Of a stretch of 64,000 nucleotides of DNA, positions 22,080-34,731 are shown piece by piece. The notes under the pieces were generated by a model. The model saw nothing but the letters and a program-made list of their open reading frames with translations, did no database searches and had not been told where the DNA came from. The translations under genes were made by a program, and so were the position numbers. Source of the DNA: Urophycis tenuis (Eukaryota; Chordata; Actinopteri; Gadiformes; Phycidae); NCBI GenBank assembly GCA_036785325.1, contig JAXIVH010000043.1:1573904-1637903 (forward strand). The letters run 5' to 3'. Position 1 is the first letter of the stretch. Each line of letters starts with the position of its first letter.

Positions 22080-22920
22080 AACCTGTAAATCCAGCTTCTC
22101 AAACACAGGCCCCCACATGACCAGCTTCACAGTGTGTGTGTTCATGGGCTGGGAAAACACACTAGCTGCTGCCAAATAGTGATCCTCTCACTATTATTAG
22201 ACTGACAATAGTTAACAATTAGAATTAATTGTGTCAAAGTTCCTCCCCCTGGTTCATATTTATTTATCTTTGTGTTGCAATGCACACAAAGGAGCAGCGG
22301 CCCACACAGAACCGCACACACTGACTTTACACGCGTTGCCTCAGCCACCTCCGTGGTGGGTGGTTCATGGAGGTTTGGTGTGGCAGCCGGCTGGTTGAGG
22401 CTGTAGTACCCCACCCCTCCAAGGCCATGTTGCTCCATTCAGCACTGCACTTTGGATAAAGCATCTTCAAAATGGACTAGTCATGCTGATGTAGAAGTGG
22501 CATGGGAGCCTGTTGAGAAATGTTTTCATTGTTTGAGTTAAAAGGAGAACTACAGTTAATAATTCAGCCAGGAAGGAATAGGGAACCTTACATTGTAGTG
22601 CAATCTTATCCTATTGTATCTGCTTTATCTATTCCAATTATTTCTAGATTTCCTCCTGTTTATGTTTTTTTCTATATGTTGTACAATAGGAACAAGTGTG
22701 TGGTTACATAAGGCTCATCGTAAAAAGATTTGGGTAGGGGTCAGAGATATAAACCTTTTGTTTTCAAATGTCATGTACTGACTGCTTGGTGACGGTCAAC
22801 AAATGTCAACATTGTCGACGGCTCTCAGAAAAGCTTCCTTGTTCTGAGGCTTGGTAATTAGATAACCACGTTCAGTGTGTTTGTGTGTTGTACTAAACGC
22901 TGACAGACCTGCTTCCTCTG
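22080..22920. other. Unannotated AT-rich stretch
   Basis: No exon, RNA or transposon end recognised on either strand. Confidence 0.5.
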
Positions 22921-22929
22921 AGTTTGCTG

Positions 22930-23045
22930 CCATAGGACACAAACACAACCATAGGACATGGACACAGCCATAGGACATGGGCACCGTCATGGGACATGGA
23001 CACAGCCATAGGACATGAACACAGCCATAGGACATGGGCACTTTC
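22930..23045. repeat. Minisatellite of about 18-19 bp, about 6 copies
   Basis: Units built on CCATAGGACATGGACACAG repeat with single-base changes. Confidence 0.85.
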
Positions 23046-23180
23046 ATGCACCGCTGCCACGACCTTAACCTGGGAACGCGAGATGAAAATGGATGGATGC
23101 CGCAATATCCTAAGATGCTGCCACTGTGGCAGGAATATGGCTGTCCAACCCAACAATCGCCTTACGGGCTTCCCCCCTTC

Positions 23181-23226
23181 AGGCCTTCCATCCCCCCCTC
23201 TGGTGGGGGGGGGGGATGGAAGGCCT
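23181..23226. repeat. Perfect inverted repeat (hairpin)
   Basis: AGGCCTTCCATCCCCCC and its exact complement GGGGGGATGGAAGGCCT form a 17-bp stem with a short loop. Confidence 0.8.
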
Positions 23227-23953
23227 CAGCATCCAAGCCTTCTATTCTTTGTTGTATTCCTTTCTTCTAAATGCTGTTTGTGGGGATTATCCCACATGCC
23301 TCCTGGGAACCATATATGCACACGTACTCCTGAACAAGGAAATATCACCCTGGTTGGGAATCACTGCAGTCTGAGCGCTGTCGTCAGTGCCCCGTCACAC
23401 ACATGATTCACATGGGCTGGAGTTTCCCATTCTTGCATAAATACTGGAGTGAGATCTTAATGATGCTATCTGACATCTTGGCATGCTGGCTACTTTCATG
23501 CCTGGCTCCCAGGTGTCCTAGAAGCTTAACCTTCTCTCAGACATCAACATCAAACGCTGGCAAGACAGAGCACCATACAATGATTGCATTCAAAACCTTC
23601 TAAAAGACCTCCCTCTCCTTGAAAGACCCTAGATCCCCTTAATTAGCATATTTGCTATAGTTAAAGCTATTGTATATAACGTCTCCTCCACATTTAATAT
23701 CTAAAAACTACTAGAAGTTTGTTCTATATTTTGTTCAGTTGTGTACTTTACCTTATCACAATTGTTTCCAACAATGTTCAAACTCAGAGGAGTCTGTTGT
23801 TTTATTCACGGTAACGCTCAGTTACATTTGGCCTATATAACGGTTGAGGAAACGCGAAAAAAACAGTAACCCAGTAGAGCCCTCAGTAATTGACATGATA
23901 TAGGCCTACGTGATCTGAGGCCACACCTTAGTGTAGCTCTCCAATAAACACTG

Positions 23954-24002
23954 TAGTAATAGCTACTCTTAGACAGCAGTTGTCTGACAGTAGCTATTAC
24001 TA
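23954..24002. repeat. Inverted repeat with nested inner stem
   Basis: TAGTAATAGCTAC at 23954-23966 pairs perfectly with GTAGCTATTACTA at 23990-24002. Inside, AGACA and TGTCT can pair again. Confidence 0.75.
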
Positions 24003-24009
24003 GTCTATT

Positions 24010-25630
24010 TGTAGGACTAAGGATTTATGGGATTGAAATGTTTCCCTGAACCCATTCCAAAGGTAAGTTAACTTTGTAACAATTCCGAGAATATCTTTAC
24101 AATGAAACCATCTCACCGTGACTAAATGTGACTAAGCATAATGGAAAGAAACCTCGAGTCATCCCGGGCAAAGTTCACCCACAATGGGGATGAAGACAAC
24201 ACCTCCCTCCATGCTCCGACGCAGCCTCAGGCGTAATTCCTGCTTGCGGGAACACTCGCGATGATGCGATCACATGAGTGGTGAAACTGGAACTCCAAGG
24301 TGATGGAACTCCCTGTTCCCGTGGCTGGCCGCGCCACTAGGCGTCACAACATTGCGATGACGAATTCATTGAGAATTCATTCTTTGAAAACGTTGCCGAG
24401 TTTCTCTTTCTCTCTCTTTATGTATACTGATTCCAGGAATGTCAAAGGGCGATGTTGTTGTATTTTCCCCATCACCTCGTCTTAAACTATACATATTTAT
24501 GGAATACATTTGGCAGCAAACTTTGCCTTGGGAGATATTTTATTATAATAATACATAGGTTTTATATAGCGCTTTTCTTGGTACCCAAAGACGCTTTACA
24601 AAATACACAAGCAGTATTCAGCAGTGATACCCAATACTGCAGTTAAAACGGAATAATTCATATAAATATGCACTCAATTATGGTGAATGTAAAAAGTAAA
24701 ATTCACACTAAAAGACCATACTTGTTCAAGATTTACAAAACATACAGTTCCACATATAACCAACCAGGGGTGAAAGTAAATTCTTGCCGGTACTATAACA
24801 AAAACCTTCATCTCTATTTCACTTCATGCATTTTAAAATAGCAAAGTCAAAACCCAAAAAATAAAAATATTTAAACATTCTTTTCTTTTGAACAAAGAAG
24901 TAATTTTTCTCTGCATTATTACCTTGGGAAAAAATTGACTGTTTTGTAGTGTTTCTCTCCGTTTTTTTCAAAATGTGATAACTGACAGATATTTAAATCA
25001 TGTTGAAAGTGTTTCAGCCAACCACAAGAATTTGTGGAATTTCGTTGGTTTAATTTATTGTTCGTCCTGTCCTGGCGCAAGCGGAGTTTCTTGACGTCTT
25101 TGGACCAGTTGTGGAAAACGTCCCAGTGCATTAATTCAAACGCACCGATCGGAAGTAGACGCGCATGCGCACTTACGTACTGCTGAGTTAAATCTCCGGT
25201 CGTTAGCTCATAAGTGGTTTCTTTTCCGAGCTGTTCTGTATCGTTAAAATTAAACAAAATTACACGAAACACAACTGCACTGCTTACTCTCCTACTGATT
25301 TTAACTGGGACATTTTGCAACGAACGTAAAGACATTAAACGTGCGGTACACGTTTCAAAGGCTGGGCGCAGAGGAGAACACCGGGCTCTCTCCGAGGGGA
25401 GGGGGAGAGAGAGAGCTGCCCGGCCAAGGCTCCGTCCAGCATGGACTCAAACAGCACGGACACTTCAGAAACTATTCGGAATGAGTTAAAAGGATTTTTT
25501 AAACAGACAACGTAGTTTTTAACACTGCATATTGTTAGCGGATCTATTTTCTGACCCAGAGTGCGGTCGTGACTGGTTCTGAATGAGGGCTTTATAGCAG
25601 GCAGCCACTCTCCCATCTTCCTAGGTCCTA
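24010..25630. other. Upstream flank of il17rel, no gene seen
   Basis: AT-rich sequence with a likely repeat fragment near 24545-24610 (AGCGCTTTTCTTGGTACC) and another possible transposon edge at about 24771 (CAGGGGTGAAAGTAA). An open - strand frame at 24919-25335 shows no recognisable domain. Confidence 0.4.
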
Positions 25631-25638
25631 GGTTGTGA

Positions 25639-26796
25639 ACCAGTAGTACTCCTATCATCCCAGTGACTAGTAACCAGTAGTACTCCTATCATCCCAGTGA
25701 CTAGTAACCAGTAGTACTCCTATCATCCCAGTGACTAACCAGTAGTACTCCTATCATCCCAGTGACTAGTAACCAGTAGTACTCCTATCATCTTAGTGAC
25801 TAACCAGTAGTACTCCTATCATCCCAGTGACTAGTAACCAGTAGTACTCCTATCATCCCAGTGACTAACCAGTAGTACTCCTATCATCCCAGTGACTAGT
25901 AACCAGTAGTACTCCTATCATCCCAGTGACTAACCAGTAGTACTCCTATCATCCCAGTGACTAGTAACCAGTAGTACTCCTATCATCCCAGTGACTAACC
26001 AGTAGTACTCCTATCATCCCAGTGACTAACCAGTAGTACTCCTATCATCCCAGTGACTAACCAGTAGTACTCCTATCATCCCAGTGACTAGTAACCAGTA
26101 GTACTCCTATCATCCCAGTGACTAACCAGTAGTACTCCTATCATCCCAGTGACTAACCAGTAGTACTCCTATCATCCCAGTGACTAGTAACCAGTAGTAC
26201 TCCTATCATCCCAGTGACTAACCAGTAGTACTCCTATCATCCCAGTGACTAACCAGTAGTACTCCTATCATCCCAGTGACTAACCAGTAGTACTCCTATC
26301 ATCCCAGTGACTAACCAGTAGTACTCCTATCATCCCAGTGACTAGTAACCAGTAGTACTCCTATCATCCCAGTGACTAACCAGTAGTACTCCTATCATCC
26401 CAGTGACTAGTAACCAGTAGTACTCCTATCATCCCAGTGACTAACCAGTAGTACTCCTATCATCCCAGTGACTAACCAGTAGTACTCCTATCATCCCAGT
26501 GACTAACCAGTAGTACTCCTATCATCCCAGTGACTAACCAGTAGTACTCCTATCATCCCAGTGACTAGTAACCAGTAGTACTCCTATCATCCCAGTGACT
26601 AACCAGTAGTACTCCTATCATCCCAGTGACTAGTAACCAGTAGTACTCCTATCATCCCAGTGACTAACCAGTAGTACTCCTATCATCCCAGTGACTAACC
26701 AGTAGTACTCCTATCATCCCAGTGACTAACCAGTAGTACTCCTATCATCCCAGTGACTAACCAGTAGTACTCCTATCATCCCAGTGACTAACCAGT
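25639..26796. repeat. 31/34-bp minisatellite upstream of il17rel
   Basis: About 36 copies of a unit containing ACCAGTAGTACTCCTATCAT. Two length classes interleave: a 34-bp form ending ACTAGTA and a 31-bp form ending ACTA. Copies are nearly identical, with one internal CATCTTAG variant near 25790. The array ends about 140 bp before the il17rel start codon, so it lies in or next to the promoter. Confidence 0.96.
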
Positions 26797-26822
26797 CATC
26801 AGTAACTAGACTTAAATGGTCG

Positions 26823-26863
26823 GCCTACTCCTCCTACATCCCAGTGGTGTAGGAGGAGTAGGC
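26823..26863. repeat. 15-bp perfect stem at the end of the minisatellite
   Basis: GCCTACTCCTCCTAC at 26823-26837 and GTAGGAGGAGTAGGC at 26849-26863 are exact complements with an 11-base loop. The loop resembles the CATCCCAGTG part of the repeat unit. It lies 75 bp before the il17rel ATG. Confidence 0.85.
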
Positions 26864-26938
26864 GTAGGAGTTTGTCTCTCAGGTTGATATTAAGCTGCAG
26901 TCAGGAAGTAAAAGCAACATTAGGTGACAGCAGCGAAG

Positions 26939-27046
26939 ATGGTGATCCTCTGTGTCCTGTTTGCCCTGATCCTGAGCTCAGGGCTTCATGCTGCCCAGGC
27001 ATCTCAAGGGCCATCTCCGGACAGATGGGACATCTGCTCCCCCCAG
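26939..27046 (+). CDS. il17rel: il17rel exon 1, signal peptide
   Basis: Encodes the signal peptide and the first mature residues (ending DRWDICSPQ). Donor is GTAAGA, phase 0. 36 codons. Confidence 0.9.
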
Positions 27047-30000
27047 GTAAGACACATTCTACCAGCTCACTCATTCCACTGGCAAATTACTATGATAATG
27101 GAATTGGTCAATTTGTTTAAATGCAATGGTTGAATCACTGAAATGTAGGCTAGATGCGTTATTTTGCACTCTCACTTTCTTAATTAATCAGAGCTAGAAC
27201 AGAAACTAACAGAACTATGGACAATTGGGGACTGAAACTGAAACTAAACCTCTAAAGCCAGCTACAGCCTTACAGAACAAAACCATGACAATCAGTGTGT
27301 GCATGGAATGAAATGAAATGAAGATAATTAGACCGTGCTGATCAGATGGCTAGGTTCACGACACCAGATTTACAAGTAGGTGATCTTCAGTCAGAGAACA
27401 TGTGGCGCGCCTGTGAGAAGCGCTTAGAAGAGTATTGGGGGGGGGGGGGGGGGGACGTCAACATGCAAGATTTACGCTGACGGAACGGAATAACCCGATG
27501 GAAACCCAAACTACTTGGAAAGAAAGATAACGCGAGGTAATAAAATAAAGAGAGAAAAGAAAAGGAAAAGGTTTCGCATACCGACCAAGAACTGAGGCGC
27601 AACTGTGGTGCGCCAGGTCTGAAGCGGTCTGAAGCGAGCCAGCCTGCTTTAAGTATGGAGGAATATACTAAACCTGACTTGTTTCAAACAATATTATGGG
27701 CTCCGAAAAAGCCATCAAAAACACTCGAAACAAGTCCAATAGACGCGTATGATGCGCAAGCGATTACAAGTTATCTGCTTCTATGTATTGGCCATAAACT
27801 CCTCAGTATTGCTCCTCTTAGGACAGGTTGGGTCGTCATCTTGTGTCTTGGCATGGCTTTTGGTTTCAAAGAAATCAACGTTTGTCACGAATGAGCGACG
27901 TTTTCCTGTCAACTCTCTGAAGTCTCCATAATGTCAGCATCCTCTTCATCGGCTTGCGGCTCGCCTCGTCTATCTAAAATAACCGAGAGTAGGTTATTGT
28001 AGGCTAATAGACTACTTGCAGGTACAGGTACGGATTTATATTTTGTCATGAATCGTGAAGAAAAAAAAAGAATCGTTCACCGTGTCTGGTTGAGCCTGTT
28101 TTGTGCTTCTTGGTCGTGTTTCCGTGGACAATCAAACAAACTGGAGCCATCAACACCTCCATGGCGTCACGACTCGGGTTATTCCGTCTACATTTTCGAC
28201 CAACATACACAGGGGCGGTCCTAGCCTGTTCTGTTTGGTGCCCTGTGCGAACCCCCCACCCGGCACCCCCCCCCCCCCCCCCAAAGTCAAACCAGTTCAT
28301 TTAGGTTTAGGTTTGTACAATAATGAATTTTATTGTAAAAACTCTTTGTCAGAACCATACTGAAATAAAACAGATATATAAATATATGCACATTATGCCA
28401 TAATAACATAGTCACACTGAAGTTAAAATAAGACATACATAAGTGTTTCACACAGGATTTTGGTGGGGGGCTCGCAATCCTCTAGGGGGGTCCGGGGGCA
28501 TGCCCCCCCGTGAGAAAAAATTCAGTAGATTTCATTTAAATGCATCCATCTGGTGAATTTTGAGAACCAATTTATGACATATCAATTACTGACAAATTAC
28601 TTACAAACTGCTGGTACTGGTATGAATGTTGATGACACAATGTGTCATACTAAATGAGGTTGAGGAGTTTTCAGAAAGCATTTATACAAAAATGACTAAA
28701 ACACAGCGCTGAGCCTTTATACTACTAGTGAACTGCCAAGCGCGCAGCTGGGGGGGGGGGGAGGGGGGGGGGGTCGCGAGGACGCCTTGCCATGGCGACG
28801 GGGGGAAACAGGACGTTGGGGAGCCAAACCAGCCGCGAGGATTTCCCCTTCTATTAAACGCTACAGCCCACCTGTGTTGGCATATTATTGGGCTGCTAGT
28901 GAAGTCTATTTGACTAGGTGAAATGAGTCCAGGCCAGAGCTAGTGAGCGGAGCGGAGCGTGAGCGAGCGAGGAGCGGATGGAATGTTGCTGGAGCGTGGA
29001 GCGGTTTTTTATTTAGACGCCGGAGCGGCCGCTGTGTTCCGCTCCAGTGTCGCTCCGATACCGCTCACACCACGAGTCTGAGGCATGCCCAAAACCAAAC
29101 GTGTGTAATAACTGGCGTGATTAAGGTAGCCTGTTGCATTATTAGATGCCATTAGATGCCCGCTGCAGCAAGGGAGAAGGCCTGAATCGTGCGCCCCCTC
29201 CCCCTCCCCCTTCAGGTTGTGTGTGTGAGACCAGCACAGCGGTAGGGCGGACCTGCACCAAACGGAGGGTGCACACACTCCCCACAATGAGATGGGCATT
29301 AGAAAACCTATCGATGCCCATGTTATCGATCAAATCATGCACTGGCATGATGTCTGGGCAGCATAGGCGCTCGTCCAAAAAAAATAAATAAAATTGGCGT
29401 GCCTCCGATGCCGCCCCCCCAAAGATGCCGCCCTGTGCAACCGCACATGTCGCACATACGAGAAACCGCCCCTGAACATACAACGTTGATAAATGACCCT
29501 GTAGCTGGATCTATTCACTTTGTGGACTGACGTGCTCTCCGCATCGTGACTTCATCATACATTCATTAAAGACGATCTCCTCGGGGGGTCTTAGCACCAG
29601 GGCCGGCCCTAGCCTTTTGGGGGCCCTAAGCAGAATTTGATTGAAACCTTTTGGGGCCCCTGTCCCACCACTGTGGAGTCACCAGAATGTGAATTTAGTA
29701 GATGTGATTTCCTTTATTCTGGTTCATTTTAGGGATGGCCAGCTGGAGATGGGCCAGGGGTGGAGCCAGACTTTGTGTACATCCGGGACTTAGTCCAGAG
29801 GGGGGTCTGGGGGTTCTCCCCCAGAAATATTTTAATTTCTAAGATGCGATTTCCTGCATTCTAGTCCCTTTTAGGGTGACCTGCTGGACACTGGCAAATC
29901 CTAAATCCCTTCTAATTCATAGCCTATACTTTCAGTTGCAGGGCCTGCTCAAGACAATACTATTTAATGGAAAGAAACAATAACTATTCGGTTGAAGTGA

Positions 30001-33000
30001 GATTCGGGGCTTCAGCCCCGAAAGCCACCCCCCCGCTCCGCCCCTGAGATGGGCTATACCTTAATTTGTTCAGATTCATAGCCTATAACCTGACTTGCAG
30101 GCCCTGCACAGGTGAACAGATACAGCACTGGGTTTAGCTGCCCCCAAACCATAAGCCTACTTTAAAGGCCTGGCCTATATTTTGGATTCAAAGTTAAGTC
30201 CATAATTGATTACATACATTCAGGGTTTGACACAGACATTGTGTCATAAGCAGAATGTCATGATTTAGAGGGCTTTCAGATATATCACACCACATATCCT
30301 GGGCTATCAAACTGAGGGGCCCCATTCAGACATCAACCCATAACCCATTTTGTATGAATAAGGAGCCGTATTAAGACATAACACATTCTATATTTGATCT
30401 GGGGCCACATTAAGAGAGTCAACCACCCTTGTATTAATATAGTAGTTATTTACCCCAAAGTAGTGTCTTTTTAACCTTAGAGGGTACTGAAATCACACAT
30501 TTATTCTTAACTCTCATATTTGAAGTGAAACGCTTAAGTGTGGTTTACTTCTTAAAACAGTCAAAATTGAATGCTAAAAATTAAGAATAATAACAACAAG
30601 GGTTCAACAATGACAATTATTCCTAAAAACTAAAAAAAAAAAAACTAAAAAAAAAAAAATTTTTTTTTTTTTTTTTTTTGGGGGGGGGGGGGGGGGGGCC
30701 CTGGTGGCCAAGGGGCCCCAAGCTGCCGCTTAGTTTGCTTATGCCTCGGGCCGGGCCTGCTTAGCACTAAACAAACGGGCTGCCTGTCGGCACGCTGCAC
30801 CGAGGCCGCAAGAATCAGCCTGCAAGAATTTGACAAATTCTGTCAACTCGGATTCAACAGCAGAAAAGTAAGAATAGTCACTAGGCCCAGTTCCAAGTTT
30901 GCTTTTAAACGTTTCCTTTTCCATGCGAGCAACATTTGTCCTGTACGGCCACAGAAGGGAATGATGACAATTGGGTGAACTGAAGAGCGCATGAAATCAA
31001 TGAGAACAGTCTACACATAGGCCTACTTCATATATTTGTTTTTTTTCTTTTCTTCCCCTTCCCCTGCAGGGTCTCGAGTGCAAAGAAAAGTCAGTCAGTA
31101 AGTACGGCGCTCATAAACAAACCACCACTTTTATAGTTACCGCATTCAGGTAATCAGGCCGCTTGCACTTTACTCCAAACGTGTGTAAAATTTGCAGTCA
31201 ACAAGACATGTCACATCTGCTCTCATAACACGTCTGCACGCGTGCATTGACTGTTTATGTCGGTCGGCTGCAGGTCGCTTTTCTCCTCCGTGTCGAAGTC
31301 GTCCCAAGGCTGTGAACGGCTCGTCTGCGATCCAGAACGTCAGCCTCTCCACCCGCCTGCAATGCCGGGGCAGACAGAAGTGCTCCCTGCAGCTGGTGGT
31401 GTCTGCTACCCTGCTCCTCACCAGTAGGTTCTGAGCCCCTGACACTGACAATGGCAGTGGTTAACCGTCGTGCTCGACCATTACCAGCTCATGTTACTAG
31501 TGGTCCCCAGTCCTGCGTGGTGACCAGACCGGTCTTTATACTGCAGCCACCAGTAATGTGCATGCTCTCGTTTTGGTGACCTACACTTCTTCGGGTGAAC
31601 TGGACATTTCAAGAAAGTTTTTTGCTCTGGAGCAGCTTCTTTGCTCACTGTTCCCAGTTGTTATAATGCATCCATGTTTCAACCGCAATCATCTCCACAA
31701 GTCAGTATTTTTAATGTTATGATGTGCATAATGCATAGACCATGGTTTGCAGATGTTTTGTATTTCCATTGTTAGTTTTCATAAAATTCTAATTTGTGTA
31801 ATTTTTGAGTGAGAGTAAACGGTCAGCTCATGGCAGCAAAACAAGATCATTTTATGAAGACTAACAATGAAAATACAAAACAAATGTAGACCATGGACTA
31901 TATCATATATATCACATATATGCATAACATATTTAGAATAGCCTGCTTAATACATGTGAATGGAGTCAGAATTGGGCTGTGGTCAGACTAAGGGAGACAT
32001 GCTCACAGGTTTGAGCATGTGTATTATGTATTGATGGTGGTGAAGTGCATTTTTAGTACCAAATGGAATATTGAAATATTTTGGTGTGTGTTTTAGAGTC
32101 AGTGCAAGGCCTGTCCATCTGCATCCAGACCTCCGGCACCATGCAGAGATGCAAACAAGTCACTTTCTCTAAGTCCTCAAGGCAGAAGTTGAAAGGATCT
32201 CTGGTAGGGTTCTGTTTTATAACCTTGTTATCACATCACCCCACCTATCCACCAGCTTGGTATCATGACATTACACCACCTAACCATCACCTCGTTATAA
32301 CATCACCCCACCTACCCACCAGCTGGTCATCACCATCGTGGTTATTTTAACAGAACTTCTGAGAGGAGATCAGTTATCTGCCTTTGTTCTCTCTGGCAAG
32401 CCGTCATCAAGAATTGTTTCGCTGTGTTTCTTTCTTCACAAGCTCTTGGAATTGCACTTGCAGCCTGTCATAACATTAGCAACTTGTCGAATTTATACAC
32501 ATTTATACATAGTTTTACATAATTACATATCCTAATTGCCTACCTCATAACTGCACAAATACTTTGTACTTTGGTATTTCATGCCTCTTTGCACTTCTGC
32601 TTGGATGTCTACTGCGTTTTATTGGCTCTGGACCTGTACTCTAATATCTAATCTAAAACTAACTGTTGATAACTGACCTGCTCATAAACAACCAAGATGT
32701 CTGACACCGCTGTGGCTGGTGGCAGGACTATCCAGTTGTGCCCATCGATGACGCCCCTCGACAATCAAAACATTTACTGACAACCGAGAACTTGCAAAAG
32801 GCAGTTTGAAATGTGTTCCGTCAGTGTAAGGCTAGGAATAATGCGGACCAATGTCGCCCCTATGTTCAGCTGGAAAGGAGCAGCTCCTCGTGTGGGTAGC
32901 CTGAGGCAAGCCCTACTATAACCTCTGTGACATTTATCCAGACTAAATGAATGGAAATACCCCCATTTCTCCATGTGAGGGGAGGCAGAAGGAGCCACCA

Positions 33001-34676
33001 CTTAACAGACCGATTCTGTTAAGTTTCAGAGAACTGAGGAGTTTTCTCCTTCAAAGTGGTGTTGATGTCACCAGTGACATCTTAGTGTGAGTAATAGATA
33101 GATACATTTCACCCACACGATGGGAGAACTTAGTAGCAGACACTACGGTCCTTCCAGTCCGAGCCCCGCACTCTGTTTACTGCCAGGTTTCGATGAACCC
33201 ACCCAAGAAATCAGAGCTCCGCATACTGGGTCACATTCCTGTGACTCAGTCATTTCCATTTCCATTTAGGGCACTTAGCAGACGCTTTTATCCAAAGCGA
33301 CTTACAAAGAATACAGTTGTCATAAGAAGGTGAAACATTTCATTGCTGCTAATACTGTAAGAAGGTCACCAGAACCAGTCTAGTCAGAACTACTCGGAGA
33401 CATCACGAGTCCTCAGGAATGCCAATGGGTTTGTTGGGCTAGTTTTATTTTGACGTGCGGAGGAGGAGGGCTTCCCTCCTGATGAATGGGATGGAGGTGA
33501 CGGTGCACAATGGACCATAACAAAAGAGGAAAGCTCATGATTTTAGAGTTAAAAGTTTGTGTGTGTGTGTGTGTGTGTGTACGTGCGTGCCTGTGTGTGT
33601 GCGTGTGTGTGTGTGTGTACGTGCGTGCCTGCGTGTGTGTGTGTGTGTGTACGTGCGTGCCTGCGTGTGTGCGTGTGTGTGTGTGTGTACGTGCGTGCCT
33701 GTGTGTGTCTCTGTGGACACTCTCAGGTGGAGGTGAGGAGCGAGTGCATGGAGATCTCCCCGGGCCAGAAGGGCAGCGTGAAGCTTCAGACAGGGGTCTG
33801 TGGTGTGAGGTGGACCGGAGCCTTTCAAGGACCAGGTGAGAGAGTCACACACACACACGCACACACACACACACACACACAATGGAGATGTGCCAGTGGT
33901 TACATGCAGTCTGATCCGTGATCGTCGTGAGGAACCAGCGACCTCTGGCTGCAAGAGGCACTTTGTCAAACTTCTTTTTGTTGTTGTGTACGCCATGCTT
34001 TTTACTTTTTGAAAACGCATATTCACACTTGTTGGTGACCTCTGGCAGGCTGCGCTGCTTCCCCGCTAGCGTTATAACAAGCCTACCGACGTGTTCAACT
34101 GTACCGTCAGCGTAGGCCCTAAAGGATGTGGAGATATGAATTGGGGAAGCAGGCCAGTTCCTCCAGCAGGGCAGGGAGAGTCTGTTTAGTGGCCCTATGT
34201 TAAAGAGTATTCAGTCTCAGAGCTTGATGCTCTTTGACCTGGGACCCCCAGGCCTACTGAGTTATTACACAACTCTAGGTTATGTAAGTTATTCTATCTA
34301 GGTTGTGTAAAAAGAGGGAACTTAACAGTAATGTATGGCTGTGATCAGCTTAGAAAAGCTATCAAGGTGTGGTTTCAGGTCGGGTTTGGACAGAATTTGG
34401 TTGACCTTGGGGCTTCTCCGGCTCAACTTTACAGGCCTGATTAAAGCTCTGACCTAAGATGGCATGGTAACAATTGAATGTTTGTTCCCAGAATGCAGCA
34501 GTGGTGATCTCCGAAGACAAGTCCCACAATGCATCAGTGAGTTGCAACGTTTACAGCCTAAATACATGTTGTATACATAATACGCTGTCTTCTGGAGTAC
34601 ACTTTTATACTTACACTTATATACACTATACATCACTCTGAATGCACTGTCTTTTTAAGTCATCCTCCTTGTCTTT

Positions 34677-34731
<55 letters not shown>

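Noticed and set aside
24919..25335. 138-codon - strand open frame
   Set aside because: No recognisable domain and AT-rich composition. A chance frame is more likely; not excluded as a transposon fragment.
25639..26796. Regular repeats resembling a CRISPR array
   Set aside because: Units are contiguous with no unique spacers, and the genome is vertebrate. It is a minisatellite.
30739..30924. 61-codon - strand frame (MEKETFKSKLG...)
   Set aside because: It crosses the boundary of the hAT element at 30759, so it cannot be one original gene. The part outside the element may be an older fragment.
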